From: Smithella sp.
GTDB lineage: Bacteria > Desulfobacterota > Syntrophia > Syntrophales > Smithellaceae
Assembly: GCA_007244375.1 (NCBI GenBank)
Contig: SCVW01000030.1
Span: forward strand, 120,426 to 184,425
Direction: 5' to 3'
Length of the DNA stretch: 64,000 nt
Made by a program: the position numbers and the translations under genes. Numbering within the stretch: the stretch's first letter is position 1; every line of letters starts with the position of its first letter. The notes beneath the pieces were generated by a model. That model did no database searches. It worked only from the letters and a program-made list of their open reading frames with translations, and was not told the origin of the DNA. This document shows, piece by piece, positions 55,864 to 64,000 of the stretch.

Positions 55864-58506
55864 TTATTTATTAAGAATCTTTTCCAGCGCTGGAAATACA
55901 TTGCTTAAATTTTCCGGCTGGGAGCCGCCGGCCTGGGCCATGTCGGGACGTCCGCCGCCGCTGCCGCCGACAATAGGCGCCAGTTCCTTAATGATGTTTC
56001 CGGCGTGATATTTTCCGGCAAGATCCTTGGTGACCATGCAAAGCAGCATAACTTTTTCGCCGGCCTTGCTGCCCAGAAGGATGATGCCGGAGCCCAGCTT
56101 GTCGCGCAGCTTGTCGCCAAAATCGCGCAGAGTTTTGACATCGGAAATGCCTACTTCTGTAGCCAGCACTTTCACACCGTTAATTTCCTTTGTCTCACTG
56201 ATTAGATCGCCGGAATCTTTGGCGGCAAGTTTACTTTTGAAATTTTCAATTTCTTTTTCCAGGTCGCGCTTTTCTTTCAATATCTTTTCGGCACGGTCGT
56301 AAACTTCCAGAGCGTTGGCCTTGAACAATCCGGCAGTGCGTTTTAATTCTTCTTCCGTTTTCTGGAAGTGAGCGAATGCTTCTTTCCCGGTGACCGCTTC
56401 GATTCTTCGCACGCCTGCGGCAATTGCCGATTCGTGAATAACTTTTAAAAGGCCGATGTCGCCGGTGCGCTTTACATGCGTACCACCACAAAGTTCCATG
56501 CTCATCTTGCCCATTTTCACGATGCGCACGGTTGCGCCGTATTTTTCATCGAAAACGGCTGTCGCGCCGGTTTTGAGCGCGTCTTCCAGCGCGCAGACTT
56601 CCGTTTTTACGTCCACGTTTTTGCGAATCATGTCGTTGGCGATTTCTTCAATCCGCGTCATTTCCTCATCGCTGATTTTGGAAAAGTGGGAGAAGTCGAA
56701 CCGTAATCCTTCCGCCGTAACCTGCGAACCGGATTGCTTGATGTGATCCCCGAGAACCGCTTTTAGGGCTGCCTGCAAAATATGCGTGCCGGAATGGTTG
56801 GCGGCAATCGCTTTTCTTCTTTCCTCATCAACAACCAGTTTTGCCCTGGTGCCGACGTTGATTTCACCCTTGCTGACAATTCCCCTGTGCACAATGAAAT
56901 TCTCGACGGGTTTTTTTGTATCTTCAACTGTAAAGTTAAATCCTACTCCCTTTAAGTAACCGGTATCCCCGATCTGGCCGCCGGCTTCGCCATAGAATGG
57001 CGTATTGTCCAGAACGATTTCTGCCCGCTGTCCTTCGCCGGCTGTTTCCACAGGCTTTCCGTCAACAAATATCGCCAGTATTTCCGCGTTGTCTTTTTTG
57101 ATTTTCTCGTACCCACAGAATTCGGTTGTGACACCGGAGCTCGACGTTTTGAGATAGCATTCGGCAACCGCTTCCTCGCCGCTGCCCCTCCAGGCGCCGC
57201 GCGCGCGTTCACGCTGCTGTTCCATCTCGGCTTCAAATCCTTCGTTATCCAGCGTAAAGGCCTCACGTTTGACGATGTCCGCCGTCAAGTCCGTGGGGAA
57301 GCCGTAAGTGTCGTAAAGTTTGAAAACCAGTGTACCGGGAATAACCGATTTACCCGCTTTTTTCAGCGATGCTGTTTCCTCATTCAGAATGCGCAACCCG
57401 GCATCGAGTGTTTCCATAAAACGCTGCTCTTCATTCAAAATCATTTTGGTAATGAAAGAGGATTTTTCCACCAGATCTGGATAAACGCCCTTCATCATGT
57501 TAATGACAACTTTTGCGCTTTCATTTAAAAAAGGTTTGTTGATGCCGATCATTTTACCGTGACGGGCGGCGCGGCGCAAAATTCTTCTTAAAACATAACC
57601 GCGTCCTTCGTTGCTGGGCGTGATGCCGTCGCCGATTAAAAAAGTAACAGCACGGCTGTGGTCGGCAATAACCCGGATGGAAATATCGTTATCCGCATTT
57701 TTGCCGTAGGTTTTGCCGGAGATTTTTTCCACAAACCTGATGATCGGTGTGAAGAGGTCTGTATCGTAATTGCTCTTTTTGCCCTGAACGACAGCTGTAA
57801 GACGCTCCAGACCCATGCCGGTATCAATGCTGGGCTTGGCCAAAGGAGTAAGCTTTCCGCTTTCGTCGCGGTCGAATTGAGTAAAAACAAGATTCCAGAT
57901 TTCCAGATGGCGGTCGCAGTCACAATGAACATCGCATTCGGGACGGCCGCAGCCGGTATCTTTGCCCTGATCGTAGAGAATTTCGGAGCAGGGGCCGCAG
58001 GGACCGGTGTCGCCCATCATCCAGAAGTTGCTTTTCTCACCCATGCGAACGATGCGCTCCGCGGGAACTTTCATCTTTTTATCCCAGATTTCAAAAGCTT
58101 CATCGTCGTCTTTAAAAATCGTAATCCAAATCTTTTCTTTGGGAAGTTTTACAACCTCAATCAAATATTCCCACGCCCAGGCGATGGCTTCTTCCTTGAA
58201 ATAATCGCCAAAGGAAAAGTTGCCCAGCATTTCGAAAAAAGTATGATGACGGGCTGTGACGCCGACATTTTCCAGATCGTTGTGTTTGCCACCGGCACGC
58301 GCGCATTTCTGAGATGATACCGCTTTGGTATAGCCCCTGTTTTCCAGCCCCAGGAATGCGTTCTTGAACTGAACCATGCCCGCGTTGGTGAAAAGCAATG
58401 TGGGGTCATCTTTGGGGATCAGCGACGAACTCGCCACAATGGTGTGCCTTTTGCTTTCAAAATATTTTAAAAAACTTTCCCTTATTTCATTTCCGGTCTT
58501 CGCCAT
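55864..58506 (-). CDS. alaS: alanyl-tRNA synthetase
   Basis: 880 residues, full length. Class II aminoacylation domain (ESKRHTIVASSSLIPKDDPTLLFTNAGM, split), tRNA-recognition domain, editing domain with HSGTHIL and CGGTHV zinc/active-site motifs, a C-Ala coiled coil, and the GGSGGGRPDMAQAGG ending. The start ATG at 58506 follows AAGGAAGA and overlaps recX by 20 bp. Last gene of pgpA-cinA-thpR-recA-recX-alaS. Confidence 0.97.
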   Translation of the reverse strand: MAKTGNEIRESFLKYFESKRHTIVASSSLIPKDDPTLLFTNAGMVQFKNAFLGLENRGYTKAVSSQKCARAGGKHNDLENVGVTARHHTFFEMLGNFSFGDYFKEEAIAWAWEYLIEVVKLPKEKIWITIFKDDDEAFEIWDKKMKVPAERIVRMGEKSNFWMMGDTGPCGPCSEILYDQGKDTGCGRPECDVHCDCDRHLEIWNLVFTQFDRDESGKLTPLAKPSIDTGMGLERLTAVVQGKKSNYDTDLFTPIIRFVEKISGKTYGKNADNDISIRVIADHSRAVTFLIGDGITPSNEGRGYVLRRILRRAARHGKMIGINKPFLNESAKVVINMMKGVYPDLVEKSSFITKMILNEEQRFMETLDAGLRILNEETASLKKAGKSVIPGTLVFKLYDTYGFPTDLTADIVKREAFTLDNEGFEAEMEQQRERARGAWRGSGEEAVAECYLKTSSSGVTTEFCGYEKIKKDNAEILAIFVDGKPVETAGEGQRAEIVLDNTPFYGEAGGQIGDTGYLKGVGFNFTVEDTKKPVENFIVHRGIVSKGEINVGTRAKLVVDEERRKAIAANHSGTHILQAALKAVLGDHIKQSGSQVTAEGLRFDFSHFSKISDEEMTRIEEIANDMIRKNVDVKTEVCALEDALKTGATAVFDEKYGATVRIVKMGKMSMELCGGTHVKRTGDIGLLKVIHESAIAAGVRRIEAVTGKEAFAHFQKTEEELKRTAGLFKANALEVYDRAEKILKEKRDLEKEIENFKSKLAAKDSGDLISETKEINGVKVLATEVGISDVKTLRDFGDKLRDKLGSGIILLGSKAGEKVMLLCMVTKDLAGKYHAGNIIKELAPIVGGSGGGRPDMAQAGGSQPENLSNVFPALEKILNK

Positions 58507-58984
58507 CAATATCTTCCTTTTTTATCTTCCTTAGTTTATCTAAAATCAGGCCCGGCGGGAATCCCCGTCCCATCAGGGCCTGAAAAATTTTTTGCTTTTC
58601 CTTCACATCTAAAGCGGCCGACTTCCGTTTAGCTGCCTTTTTTTTGATTAAAATTTCAATCGTCGCTTCTTCCGACAACTCCTCGCGCGCCTTTTCGATG
58701 GACAATTCTATCAATTCTGTCGTCAGGCCTTTTCCCCGCAAGCTCGCGATTATCTTTTTATTCCCCCAGAGTTTGTTGACAGCCAGATTGCGCGCCAAGC
58801 TTTTGGCAAAAGATTCGTCATTGAGATACTTCAAATCGTGGAGTTTTTCCAGTGTTTCTTTAACGACAACTGCGGGAAAACCTTTTTCCCGCAGCTTCTT
58901 TTCCAACTCTTTTTCCGAATACGGCCGCAAAGACAAAAGACGAAAAGCCTTTTGCTTGGCGGCCTCCAAATCGAGAACTTTCAC
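58487..58984 (-). CDS. recX: RecX, regulator of RecA
   Basis: 165-residue helical Rec[47 protein letters not shown] and [12 protein letters not shown] (three tandem helical repeats). It caps and disassembles RecA filaments. The GTG start overlaps the recA stop (GTGA), ensuring linked synthesis. The 3' end overlaps alaS by 20 bp. Confidence 0.94.
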   Translation of the reverse strand: MKVLDLEAAKQKAFRLLSLRPYSEKELEKKLREKGFPAVVVKETLEKLHDLKYLNDESFAKSLARNLAVNKLWGNKKIIASLRGKGLTTELIELSIEKAREELSEEATIEILIKKKAAKRKSAALDVKEKQKIFQALMGRGFPPGLILDKLRKIKKEDIDGEDRK

Positions 58985-60000
58985 TTATCATCTTCCTGTT
59001 CTTTGGGCAGGGCGCCGAGTCTAACGCGAACTTCGTTTTCAATTTGTGCCATGACATCGGGATTTTCTTTCAGGAAAATTCTAGAGTTATCCCGACCCTG
59101 GCCGATGCGTTCACCTTTATAGGAATACCAAGCGCCGCTCTTTTCAATGATGCCGTTTTCCGCTGCCAAATCCAGCACATCGCCCTCTCTGGAAATGCCC
59201 TCGCCGAAAATAATGTCAAATTCCGCTTCCCGGAAGGGCGGGGCCATCTTGTTTTTGACAACCTTGACTTTTGTTCTGAATCCGATGACGTCTTGGCCGT
59301 TTTTGATAGATGTCATCTTGCGGATGTCGAGCCGCTGGGATGAATAGAATTTCAGAGCGTTGCCGCCGGTGGTCGTTTCGGGATTGCCGAAGAAAACGCC
59401 GATTTTCATGCGCAACTGATTGATGAAAATCACGGTGGTTTTTGATTTGCTGATACTGCCGGTAAGTTTGCGTAGTGCCTGCGACATGAGCCTTGCCTGT
59501 AAACCCATCTGCGCATCGCCCATTTCGCCTTCCAGTTCGGCCTTGGGCACCAGTGCGGCAACAGAGTCAATCACCAGAACATCCAACGCACCGCTGCGGA
59601 CCAGTGTTTCCGCAATTTCCAAGGCCTGCTCGCCCGTGTCCGGCTGCGAGATAAGAAGGTCATCGGTATTTACGCCGATTTTCTGGGCGTAAGTAACATC
59701 CAGAGCATGTTCGGCATCAATGTAGGCCGCGATGCCATTTTTTTTCTGCGCCTCGGCAACGATGTGCAGGGCCAGCGTGGTTTTACCGCCCGATTCCGGC
59801 CCGTAAATCTCTACCACACGGCCGCGCGGAACACCGAAAGTTCCTAACGCGATATCAAGGCTCAGAGAACCGGTGGAAATGGCCGGAACATCCACTTTTT
59901 CCGAACCGCCCAGCTTCATAATTGAGCCCTTGCCGAATTGTTTTTCTATCTGAGTAATCGCCAAATCAACGGCCTTTGATCTATCCATATCAGCACACAT
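58981..60000 (-). CDS. recA: recombinase RecA
   Basis: 339 residues. Walker A GPESGGKT (67-74), the conserved [28 protein letters not shown] segment of loop L2 (split), and [19 protein letters not shown]. Homologous recombination and the trigger of LexA self-cleavage. The ATG follows AAGGAGG. No SOS box is seen directly before it; the shared LexA box upstream of pgpA could control the whole operon. Confidence 0.98.
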   Translation of the reverse strand: MCADMDRSKAVDLAITQIEKQFGKGSIMKLGGSEKVDVPAISTGSLSLDIALGTFGVPRGRVVEIYGPESGGKTTLALHIVAEAQKKNGIAAYIDAEHALDVTYAQKIGVNTDDLLISQPDTGEQALEIAETLVRSGALDVLVIDSVAALVPKAELEGEMGDAQMGLQARLMSQALRKLTGSISKSKTTVIFINQLRMKIGVFFGNPETTTGGNALKFYSSQRLDIRKMTSIKNGQDVIGFRTKVKVVKNKMAPPFREAEFDIIFGEGISREGDVLDLAAENGIIEKSGAWYSYKGERIGQGRDNSRIFLKENPDVMAQIENEVRVRLGALPKEQEDDK

Positions 60001-60080
60001 AATATTATGACCTCCTTCAATCTGTTATTTTTATATTTAATTATTAATTTACAATATGCAATTTAAATTTATGTAAAACT

Positions 60081-60665
60081 TTATTCACTAAAGACAAACT
60101 CCGCCAGCTTTGTGTAAACAGCGCCCTGCGGAGAGAGGGTGCTTTGGAACAAAAACAATTTATCGGCGACAAATTCTCCGGCTGTAAATTCGTTGTGTTT
60201 CTTCAATGCTTCGCTCATGTCTGTCATGTCGCGCGGGTCTTTAATTCGCGCTAGTGTCAGATGTGCCTTGAAAGGTCTATCTTCCGCGGGAAAGCCGAGA
60301 GTCGCGAAATCGCCATCCAGTTTTTTCTGGAGATTGATAAGTTTTTCCACATCGCCTGCGACTGCGCACCACAGCACCCGCGGTCTGCGGGCATCCGGGA
60401 AAACACCCAGTTTTTCGACTTTTAGATTCAGTTTCTGCTCGGCAACCACCCACTTCTGTATAGCGGCACTAATGTTTTTAATATCGTCTCTGGAAATATC
60501 GCCGAAAAATTTTAGCGTCAGATGTTGTCCCTGCGGTCTTGTCCAGCTTAATCGGCCGCTGATTTCCCGTTTCAATTTCTCTTGCAGGCGGGAAATTTCC
60601 TGCAGAATATTTTCCGGCGGCTCGATGGCCAGAAAGGCGCGGATATTTTTTTCGGAATCGGCCAT
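60081..60665 (-). CDS. thpR: RNA 2',3'-cyclic phosphodiesterase ThpR
   Basis: 194-residue 2H phosphoesterase with the two His motifs HLTLKFFG and HLTLARIK. Opens 2',3'-cyclic phosphates on RNA; also known as a 2'-5' RNA ligase-like protein. Between cinA and recA on the same strand; the 183-bp gap to cinA (60666-60848) holds no feature I can support. Confidence 0.92.
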   Translation of the reverse strand: MADSEKNIRAFLAIEPPENILQEISRLQEKLKREISGRLSWTRPQGQHLTLKFFGDISRDDIKNISAAIQKWVVAEQKLNLKVEKLGVFPDARRPRVLWCAVAGDVEKLINLQKKLDGDFATLGFPAEDRPFKAHLTLARIKDPRDMTDMSEALKKHNEFTAGEFVADKLFLFQSTLSPQGAVYTKLAEFVFSE

Positions 60666-60848
60666 GACCTAAACTGTCCTTTGTCATATCGACCAACGGG
60701 AGATATCTTTTATCCTTTAACAATCATTAAGATTTCTCGCTTTGCTTCGAAATGGCATATAGTAAAGCTTTTACAAAAACACCACACTTAAGAATAAGCG
60801 CACCTAATAACCTGAAGGTCACGCGAGGTACGCACTACATTTACATCG

Positions 60849-62099
60849 TCATGAATGTTTTTCCTGCAAGAAATTTTTCAGCAAAAAAAGCGCTGCTTCG
60901 GAAAATACTTCCTTATTCATTTTGCGATCCCAGCGAAAGGCGTAGTGGCGGCAAATCGTCTGCTTGGAATCAGCCAGCGCCAGATAAACAGTGCCCACAG
61001 GTTTTTCTTTGCTTCCGCCGGTTGGGCCGGCAATGCCGGTGGAGGCCAGTCCCAGATCGGTTCCGGCCAGATTGCGTGCGCCTTCAGCCATCAGCTTTGC
61101 CGTTTCTTCGCTCACTGCTCCGTGCTTTTCAATGATTTCGGCAGGCACACCAAGCATGCTGATTTTAGCGGCGTTGCTGTAAGTGATCAGTCCGCGCTCC
61201 AGATAATCGGAACTGCCTGAAACATCGGTGAGGCGGCTGGTAATCATTCCTCCTGTGCAGGATTCCGCCACCGCGATGGTCAGTTTCTTTTCGGTTAAAA
61301 GAGAGGCAATTACACCTTCGAGTGTTTCATCTCCGTAAGCGAAAATATAATCCTGCAAATGAGTTGACACTTCGTCCTGTGCTTTTTGCAGATTATTTTT
61401 TGCTTCATCGTGATTATTACCGCGCGCTATCAGAACGATATGGTTTTCGGGAAACACCGGATAGAAGCCGATGCTCACGCCTAGCGATTTGAAATCAATA
61501 TCCTTGACCTGATTATCCACGGCAGCTTCGGAAAGCCCGAATGTTCTGATTGTTTGTTTGACGATATACAGTTCGTCCTGAGGAAAATGCTTGCGCAGGG
61601 CAGGAAAGACGCCGTTGGTGATCATTAATTTCGCTTCAGCAGGTACACCGGGAATAACAAAAATCATTTTGCCGTTAACAGAGAGAGAAAAACCAGGCGC
61701 CGTGCCCCTGGCGTTTGGTATGACTTCGGCTCCCTTGGGAAACATAGCCTGCTTAGCGTTGTTTTCCATCCAGCTGAAATTAAATTTGGTAAAGATGTCT
61801 TTAATAAAATTCAAAACATTTTCATCTGTATATAAAGTAAGATTAAAAGCCTTGGCTATTGCTTCAGTGGTAATATCATCAGCTGTCGGTCCCAAACCGC
61901 CGGAGCAGATTACGGCGTCGGTCATAGAAAGAAGGTAGTCCAGACGGTTTTTGATAGCGGCGAAATCATCGCCTACAGACATGATTGCTTCCACGCTCCA
62001 ACCATGCTGATTGGCTTCTCGCGCGATGAAGGAAGCGTTCGTGTCCGCAATGCGTCCGTTCATGAGTTCATTGCCGATGGTTAATATACCAATTTTCAT
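60849..62099 (-). CDS. cinA: CinA, NMN deamidase / ADP-ribose pyrophosphatase family
   Basis: 416 residues. N-terminal MoaB-like COG1058 domain (GILTIGNELMNGRI, CSGGLGPTADDITTEA) and C-terminal CinA deamidase domain (AVAESCTGGMITSRLTDVSGSS, GIAGPTGGSKEKPVGTVYLA). The pair recycles pyridine-nucleotide by-products made during DNA ligation; cinA-recA linkage is known from other bacteria. Strong site GAAGGAG. Confidence 0.95.
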   Translation of the reverse strand: MKIGILTIGNELMNGRIADTNASFIAREANQHGWSVEAIMSVGDDFAAIKNRLDYLLSMTDAVICSGGLGPTADDITTEAIAKAFNLTLYTDENVLNFIKDIFTKFNFSWMENNAKQAMFPKGAEVIPNARGTAPGFSLSVNGKMIFVIPGVPAEAKLMITNGVFPALRKHFPQDELYIVKQTIRTFGLSEAAVDNQVKDIDFKSLGVSIGFYPVFPENHIVLIARGNNHDEAKNNLQKAQDEVSTHLQDYIFAYGDETLEGVIASLLTEKKLTIAVAESCTGGMITSRLTDVSGSSDYLERGLITYSNAAKISMLGVPAEIIEKHGAVSEETAKLMAEGARNLAGTDLGLASTGIAGPTGGSKEKPVGTVYLALADSKQTICRHYAFRWDRKMNKEVFSEAALFLLKNFLQEKHS

Positions 62100-62110
62100 A
62101 GCACTCCTTC

Positions 62111-62232
62111 AACTTTGGAAAATGTCCATATTCTGCGTTGCGCTTCATCCTTCGTCGTTGCAGCGTATAATGAAATACGCCTCACTTCTCATGACTCGCG
62201 CGCCTTGCCTCTGGAACATTTTGCAAAGCTGT
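62111..62232. repeat. fold-back intergenic repeat, copy B
   Basis: About 122 bp with terminal inverted repeats (CTTTGGAAAATGTCC and GGAACATTTTGCAAAG), an inner GCGTA/TACGC repeat, and CTGCGTTGC and GCGCCTTGCCTCTGGA words shared with copy A at 34698-34835. It lies between pgpA and cinA, within one operon. Confidence 0.8.
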
Positions 62233-62239
62233 AAAATTA

Positions 62240-62695
62240 TCAAAACTTGAATAAATATATCAATAACCACAAAATCGCGCCCGCATAAATTCCGGCTGCA
62301 ACGTCATCAACCACAACTCCCCATCCGCCTGGTAGTTTTTGCAAATTTTTGAGAGGAAAGGGTTTCCAAATATCAAAAATTCTAAAAAGAACAAAAGCGG
62401 CGCATAGATTTAGGATATTTATGGCCGCCGGCAGCATCGTTATCTGCAGACCGATTATTTCATCAATAACGATGCGCTGATCATCTTTTTTCTGATAAAT
62501 TTTTTCCGCCTGTTCCGCGACGAAAATGGAAAACGCAAGCAATGCAATAACAAAAATCAATCGCAGAATCCAGGGCATGGGCAGGCAAACCAGACAAATT
62601 AAAACGCCGACCAATGTGCCCGCCGTTCCGGGAGCGATTGGCGAAAGTCCGGAATAAAATCCGGTAGCCAGAAATGTTATCAGTTTTTCGTTCAC
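62240..62695 (-). CDS. pgpA: phosphatidylglycerophosphatase A
   Basis: 151 residues, PgpA family: ATGFYSGLSPIAPGTAGTLVG at the start, DDQRIVIDEIIGLQITML with the metal-binding acidic residues, FRIFDIWKPFP, and GGWGVVVDDVAAG. Dephosphorylates phosphatidylglycerol phosphate in the inner membrane (three or four helices). The GTG start follows GGAGA. Divergent from lexA; the LexA palindrome lies 30 bp upstream of its start. Confidence 0.94.
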   Translation of the reverse strand: MNEKLITFLATGFYSGLSPIAPGTAGTLVGVLICLVCLPMPWILRLIFVIALLAFSIFVAEQAEKIYQKKDDQRIVIDEIIGLQITMLPAAINILNLCAAFVLFRIFDIWKPFPLKNLQKLPGGWGVVVDDVAAGIYAGAILWLLIYLFKF

Positions 62696-62717
62696 AATTT
62701 TCTCCGCTAAATAAAAC

Positions 62718-62746
62718 TTGACAATAGAACGATCGTTCTATATCAT
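62718..62746 (+). promoter_or_regulatory. promoter of lexA
   Basis: TTGACA (62718-62723), 17 bases, TATCAT (62741-62746). The operator fills the spacer. Predicted start about 62753, right at the GTG start codon. Confidence 0.7.
62725..62740. promoter_or_regulatory. LexA operator (SOS-box-like palindrome)
   Basis: TAGAACGATCGTTCTA is a perfect 16-bp palindrome of the GAAC-N4-GTTC type. It lies exactly between the -35 and -10 of lexA and 30 bp from the divergent pgpA start, so LexA could repress itself and the pgpA-cinA-thpR-recA-recX-alaS operon. Confidence 0.75.
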
Positions 62747-62753
62747 AGATTTC

Positions 62754-63341
62754 GTGAAAGTCAAGAGAACTTTACAGGATGTGGAGAAAAAAATCATCGC
62801 TTTTTTCCTTAAAAACGGAAGAATGCCTAGCTATTCGGAAATAACCGAAATTATAGGGGTTCGATCCAAGAGTGTTGCTCATTTCTGGGTGGCGAAATTA
62901 CTGGATGCCGGAGTTTTGCAAAAAGATGCTAAAGGATTCTTAACTTTGACGCGAAATCCTCGTGCGCTGAAGCTTGCCGGAGAAGTCTGTGCCGGTTTTC
63001 CGGCTTCTGCAGAAGAAGAAATAAGAGATATAGTATCTTTTGACGAATATCTTGTTAGAAATCCTGAAAGCTCGTTTTTACTTTCCGTCACCGGTGATTC
63101 CATGATTGATGCGGGAATAAGGGAAAAAGATATAGTTATTGTTGAAACTAAAAAAGAACCAGGAGACGGCGATATCGTTTTAGCCGAGGTGGATGGTAAC
63201 TGGACGATGAAATATTTTTGCAGAAAAGGAAAAACTGTAACTCTTGAGGCGGCCAATCCTAAATATTCTCCGATTATACCGCGAGCAGATCTGCGTATTG
63301 CAGGTGTGATTACTGCGGTCATCAGAAAATATCATAAATAA
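62754..63341 (+). CDS. lexA: LexA-type SOS repressor
   Basis: 195 residues. N-terminal winged helix (TLQDVEKKIIAFFLKNGRMPSYSEITEI, split; differs from the usual LTxRQxxIL start), then an S24 peptidase domain: scissile Ala80-Gly81 in EVCAGFPA, catalytic Ser116 (TGDSMIDAG) and Lys153 (WTMKYF). RecA-triggered self-cleavage is therefore expected to work. GTG 62754 is the most likely start; the longer frame from 62718 begins inside the -35 element. Transcription probably starts at or just before the codon, so the mRNA may be leaderless. Confidence 0.88.
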   Translation: MKVKRTLQDVEKKIIAFFLKNGRMPSYSEITEIIGVRSKSVAHFWVAKLLDAGVLQKDAKGFLTLTRNPRALKLAGEVCAGFPASAEEEIRDIVSFDEYLVRNPESSFLLSVTGDSMIDAGIREKDIVIVETKKEPGDGDIVLAEVDGNWTMKYFCRKGKTVTLEAANPKYSPIIPRADLRIAGVITAVIRKYHK

Positions 63342-63395
63342 GCGGCACTGAGAGTGTTAAATAAAATCAAGCATTGTCAATCAGGACAATCTTAA

Positions 63396-64000
63396 TTAAT
63401 AACATACTCCTTTAGCTTTAGCGGCTTCTAATAATTTACAATTTCCCAATGCACACGCTTTTTGTGCATCATAGCACCCCGGTTTCCAGTGCCCCTGATA
63501 TAAATAAATATTTCCCCTATTAAAATAAGCTTCGGGGAAAACCGGTTGCAGACGGATGGCGTTATTGAAGTCATTGATGGCGGATTGAAACTGACCGAGT
63601 TCAGCGTAAGCATTTCCCCTGTTATAGTAGGGCAGAGGATAATCCGGCGTTAAGCTGATGGCCTTATTGTAGTGCTCAATAGCCTCCTTGATTTTTCCTT
63701 TGCCAAACAAAATAAGGCCGAAATTATTATTCGTTCTGGCCTTGTTCGGGGCTTTCTTTATGCAATCGGACCACAAGGTGTATTCGCTTTCCCATATCTT
63801 GTTGCGCTGATACGTTAACACAGTATTGATGGAAGCAATTATCAGCAAAACAGTAACAGCAATTTTTATATATCTTTCCTTGAAGAAGTAAAAGAACGCT
63901 CCGGTTAAGGCTAAAAAGAAACCAAAGCTTGGCAGGTAAGTACGATGCTCAAAAATCACATTCTGGGAAATCGGAATGATGCTCGATTCCACTGACATGG
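63396..64000 (-). CDS. membrane TPR-repeat protein (5' end outside window)
   Basis: C-terminal 200 residues visible; the frame is open to the window edge and its first Met is probably internal. The sequence SSIIPISQNVIFEHRTYLPSFGFFLAL is the conserved EHRxYLP loop and helix of TMTC-like membrane proteins (a multi-helix domain joined to TPRs). A helix (about 45-62) and at least three TPR units follow (ARTNNNFGLILFGKGKIKEAIEHYNKAI, YPLPYYNRGNAYAELGQFQSAINDF, FPEAYFNRGNIYLYQGHW, each split). Family members may be glycosyltransferases; not shown here. Confidence 0.75.
   Translation of the reverse strand, partial: MSVESSIIPISQNVIFEHRTYLPSFGFFLALTGAFFYFFKERYIKIAVTVLLIIASINTVLTYQRNKIWESEYTLWSDCIKKAPNKARTNNNFGLILFGKGKIKEAIEHYNKAISLTPDYPLPYYNRGNAYAELGQFQSAINDFNNAIRLQPVFPEAYFNRGNIYLYQGHWKPGCYDAQKACALGNCKLLEAAKAKGVCY

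Noticed and set aside
57658..58317. Long open frame on the plus strand opposite alaS
   Set aside because: It is a shadow of the strongly conserved alaS coding sequence, with no ribosome site or recognisable protein.
60139..60672. Open frame on the plus strand opposite thpR
   Set aside because: It mirrors thpR, whose two catalytic His motifs are intact on the other strand.

Overview
The window looks like chromosomal DNA of a strictly anaerobic deltaproteobacterium (Desulfobacterota), most like the Syntrophus/Smithella group. The reasons are a split F-type ATP synthase operon beside a second N-type rotary ATPase operon, a mercury-methylation gene pair (hgcAB), an NtrC-type regulator with a matching sigma-54 promoter, a bactofilin next to the rod-shape genes, fatty-acid activation genes, and families of intergenic fold-back repeats typical of such genomes. 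The assignment rests on gene content only; there is no rRNA in the window.

Left part (1-15.3 kb): the end of a LysR regulator, a PAS histidine kinase with a degenerate receiver, and an NtrC-family activator. Downstream, a well-formed sigma-54 promoter (4458-4473) drives two paralogous RsbRD-N-like proteins and the N-type ATPase operon atpDCQRBEFAG, followed closely by a cytidylate-kinase-like gene. The natural reading is one regulon: sensor kinase, activator, sigma-54 operon, second rotary ATPase. A small AT-rich stretch with a Ner-like and a CI-like regulator in divergent arrangement follows.

Middle (15.4-30.7 kb): tRNA-Leu and tRNA-Ala, a PpiD/SurA-like periplasmic chaperone, the rod-shape operon mreBCD-mrdA-rodA, a bactofilin, and the canonical ATP synthase genes b'-b-delta-alpha-gamma-beta-epsilon (the a and c subunits lie elsewhere). 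Then come an outer-membrane beta-barrel protein, an M16 presequence-protease-like peptidase, a rhomboid protease, a TrmA-family RNA methyltransferase, two small Lys-rich proteins, tRNA-Glu and a MarC protein.

38.3-46.1 kb holds the most striking block. Nine minus-strand genes run from a promoter with an inverted-repeat operator at about 46.05 kb to a strong terminator at 38.3 kb: arsR, hgcA, hgcB, a thioredoxin-like disulfide protein, an ArsP-type permease, a TauE/SafE permease, the arsenite exporter ACR3, a VKOR-thioredoxin fusion and a radical SAM/SPASM protein. HgcA carries the corrinoid cap-helix signature NVWCAAGK and five C-terminal membrane helices; HgcB carries two 4Fe-4S motifs plus conserved extra cysteines. 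Together they are the pair required to methylate Hg(II). Here they are embedded in what looks like an arsenic/thiol-metal efflux operon.

Right part (46.2-64 kb): a TRAP transporter (dctPQM), a flavodoxin, an acyl-CoA synthetase, a dodecin, an enoyl-CoA hydratase, a decayed AlkD-like remnant behind a cupin gene, a quinone-reductase/SDR pair, the DNA-repair operon pgpA-cinA-thpR-recA-recX-alaS, the divergent lexA with a perfect palindromic operator inside its promoter, and the end of a membrane TPR protein cut by the window edge.
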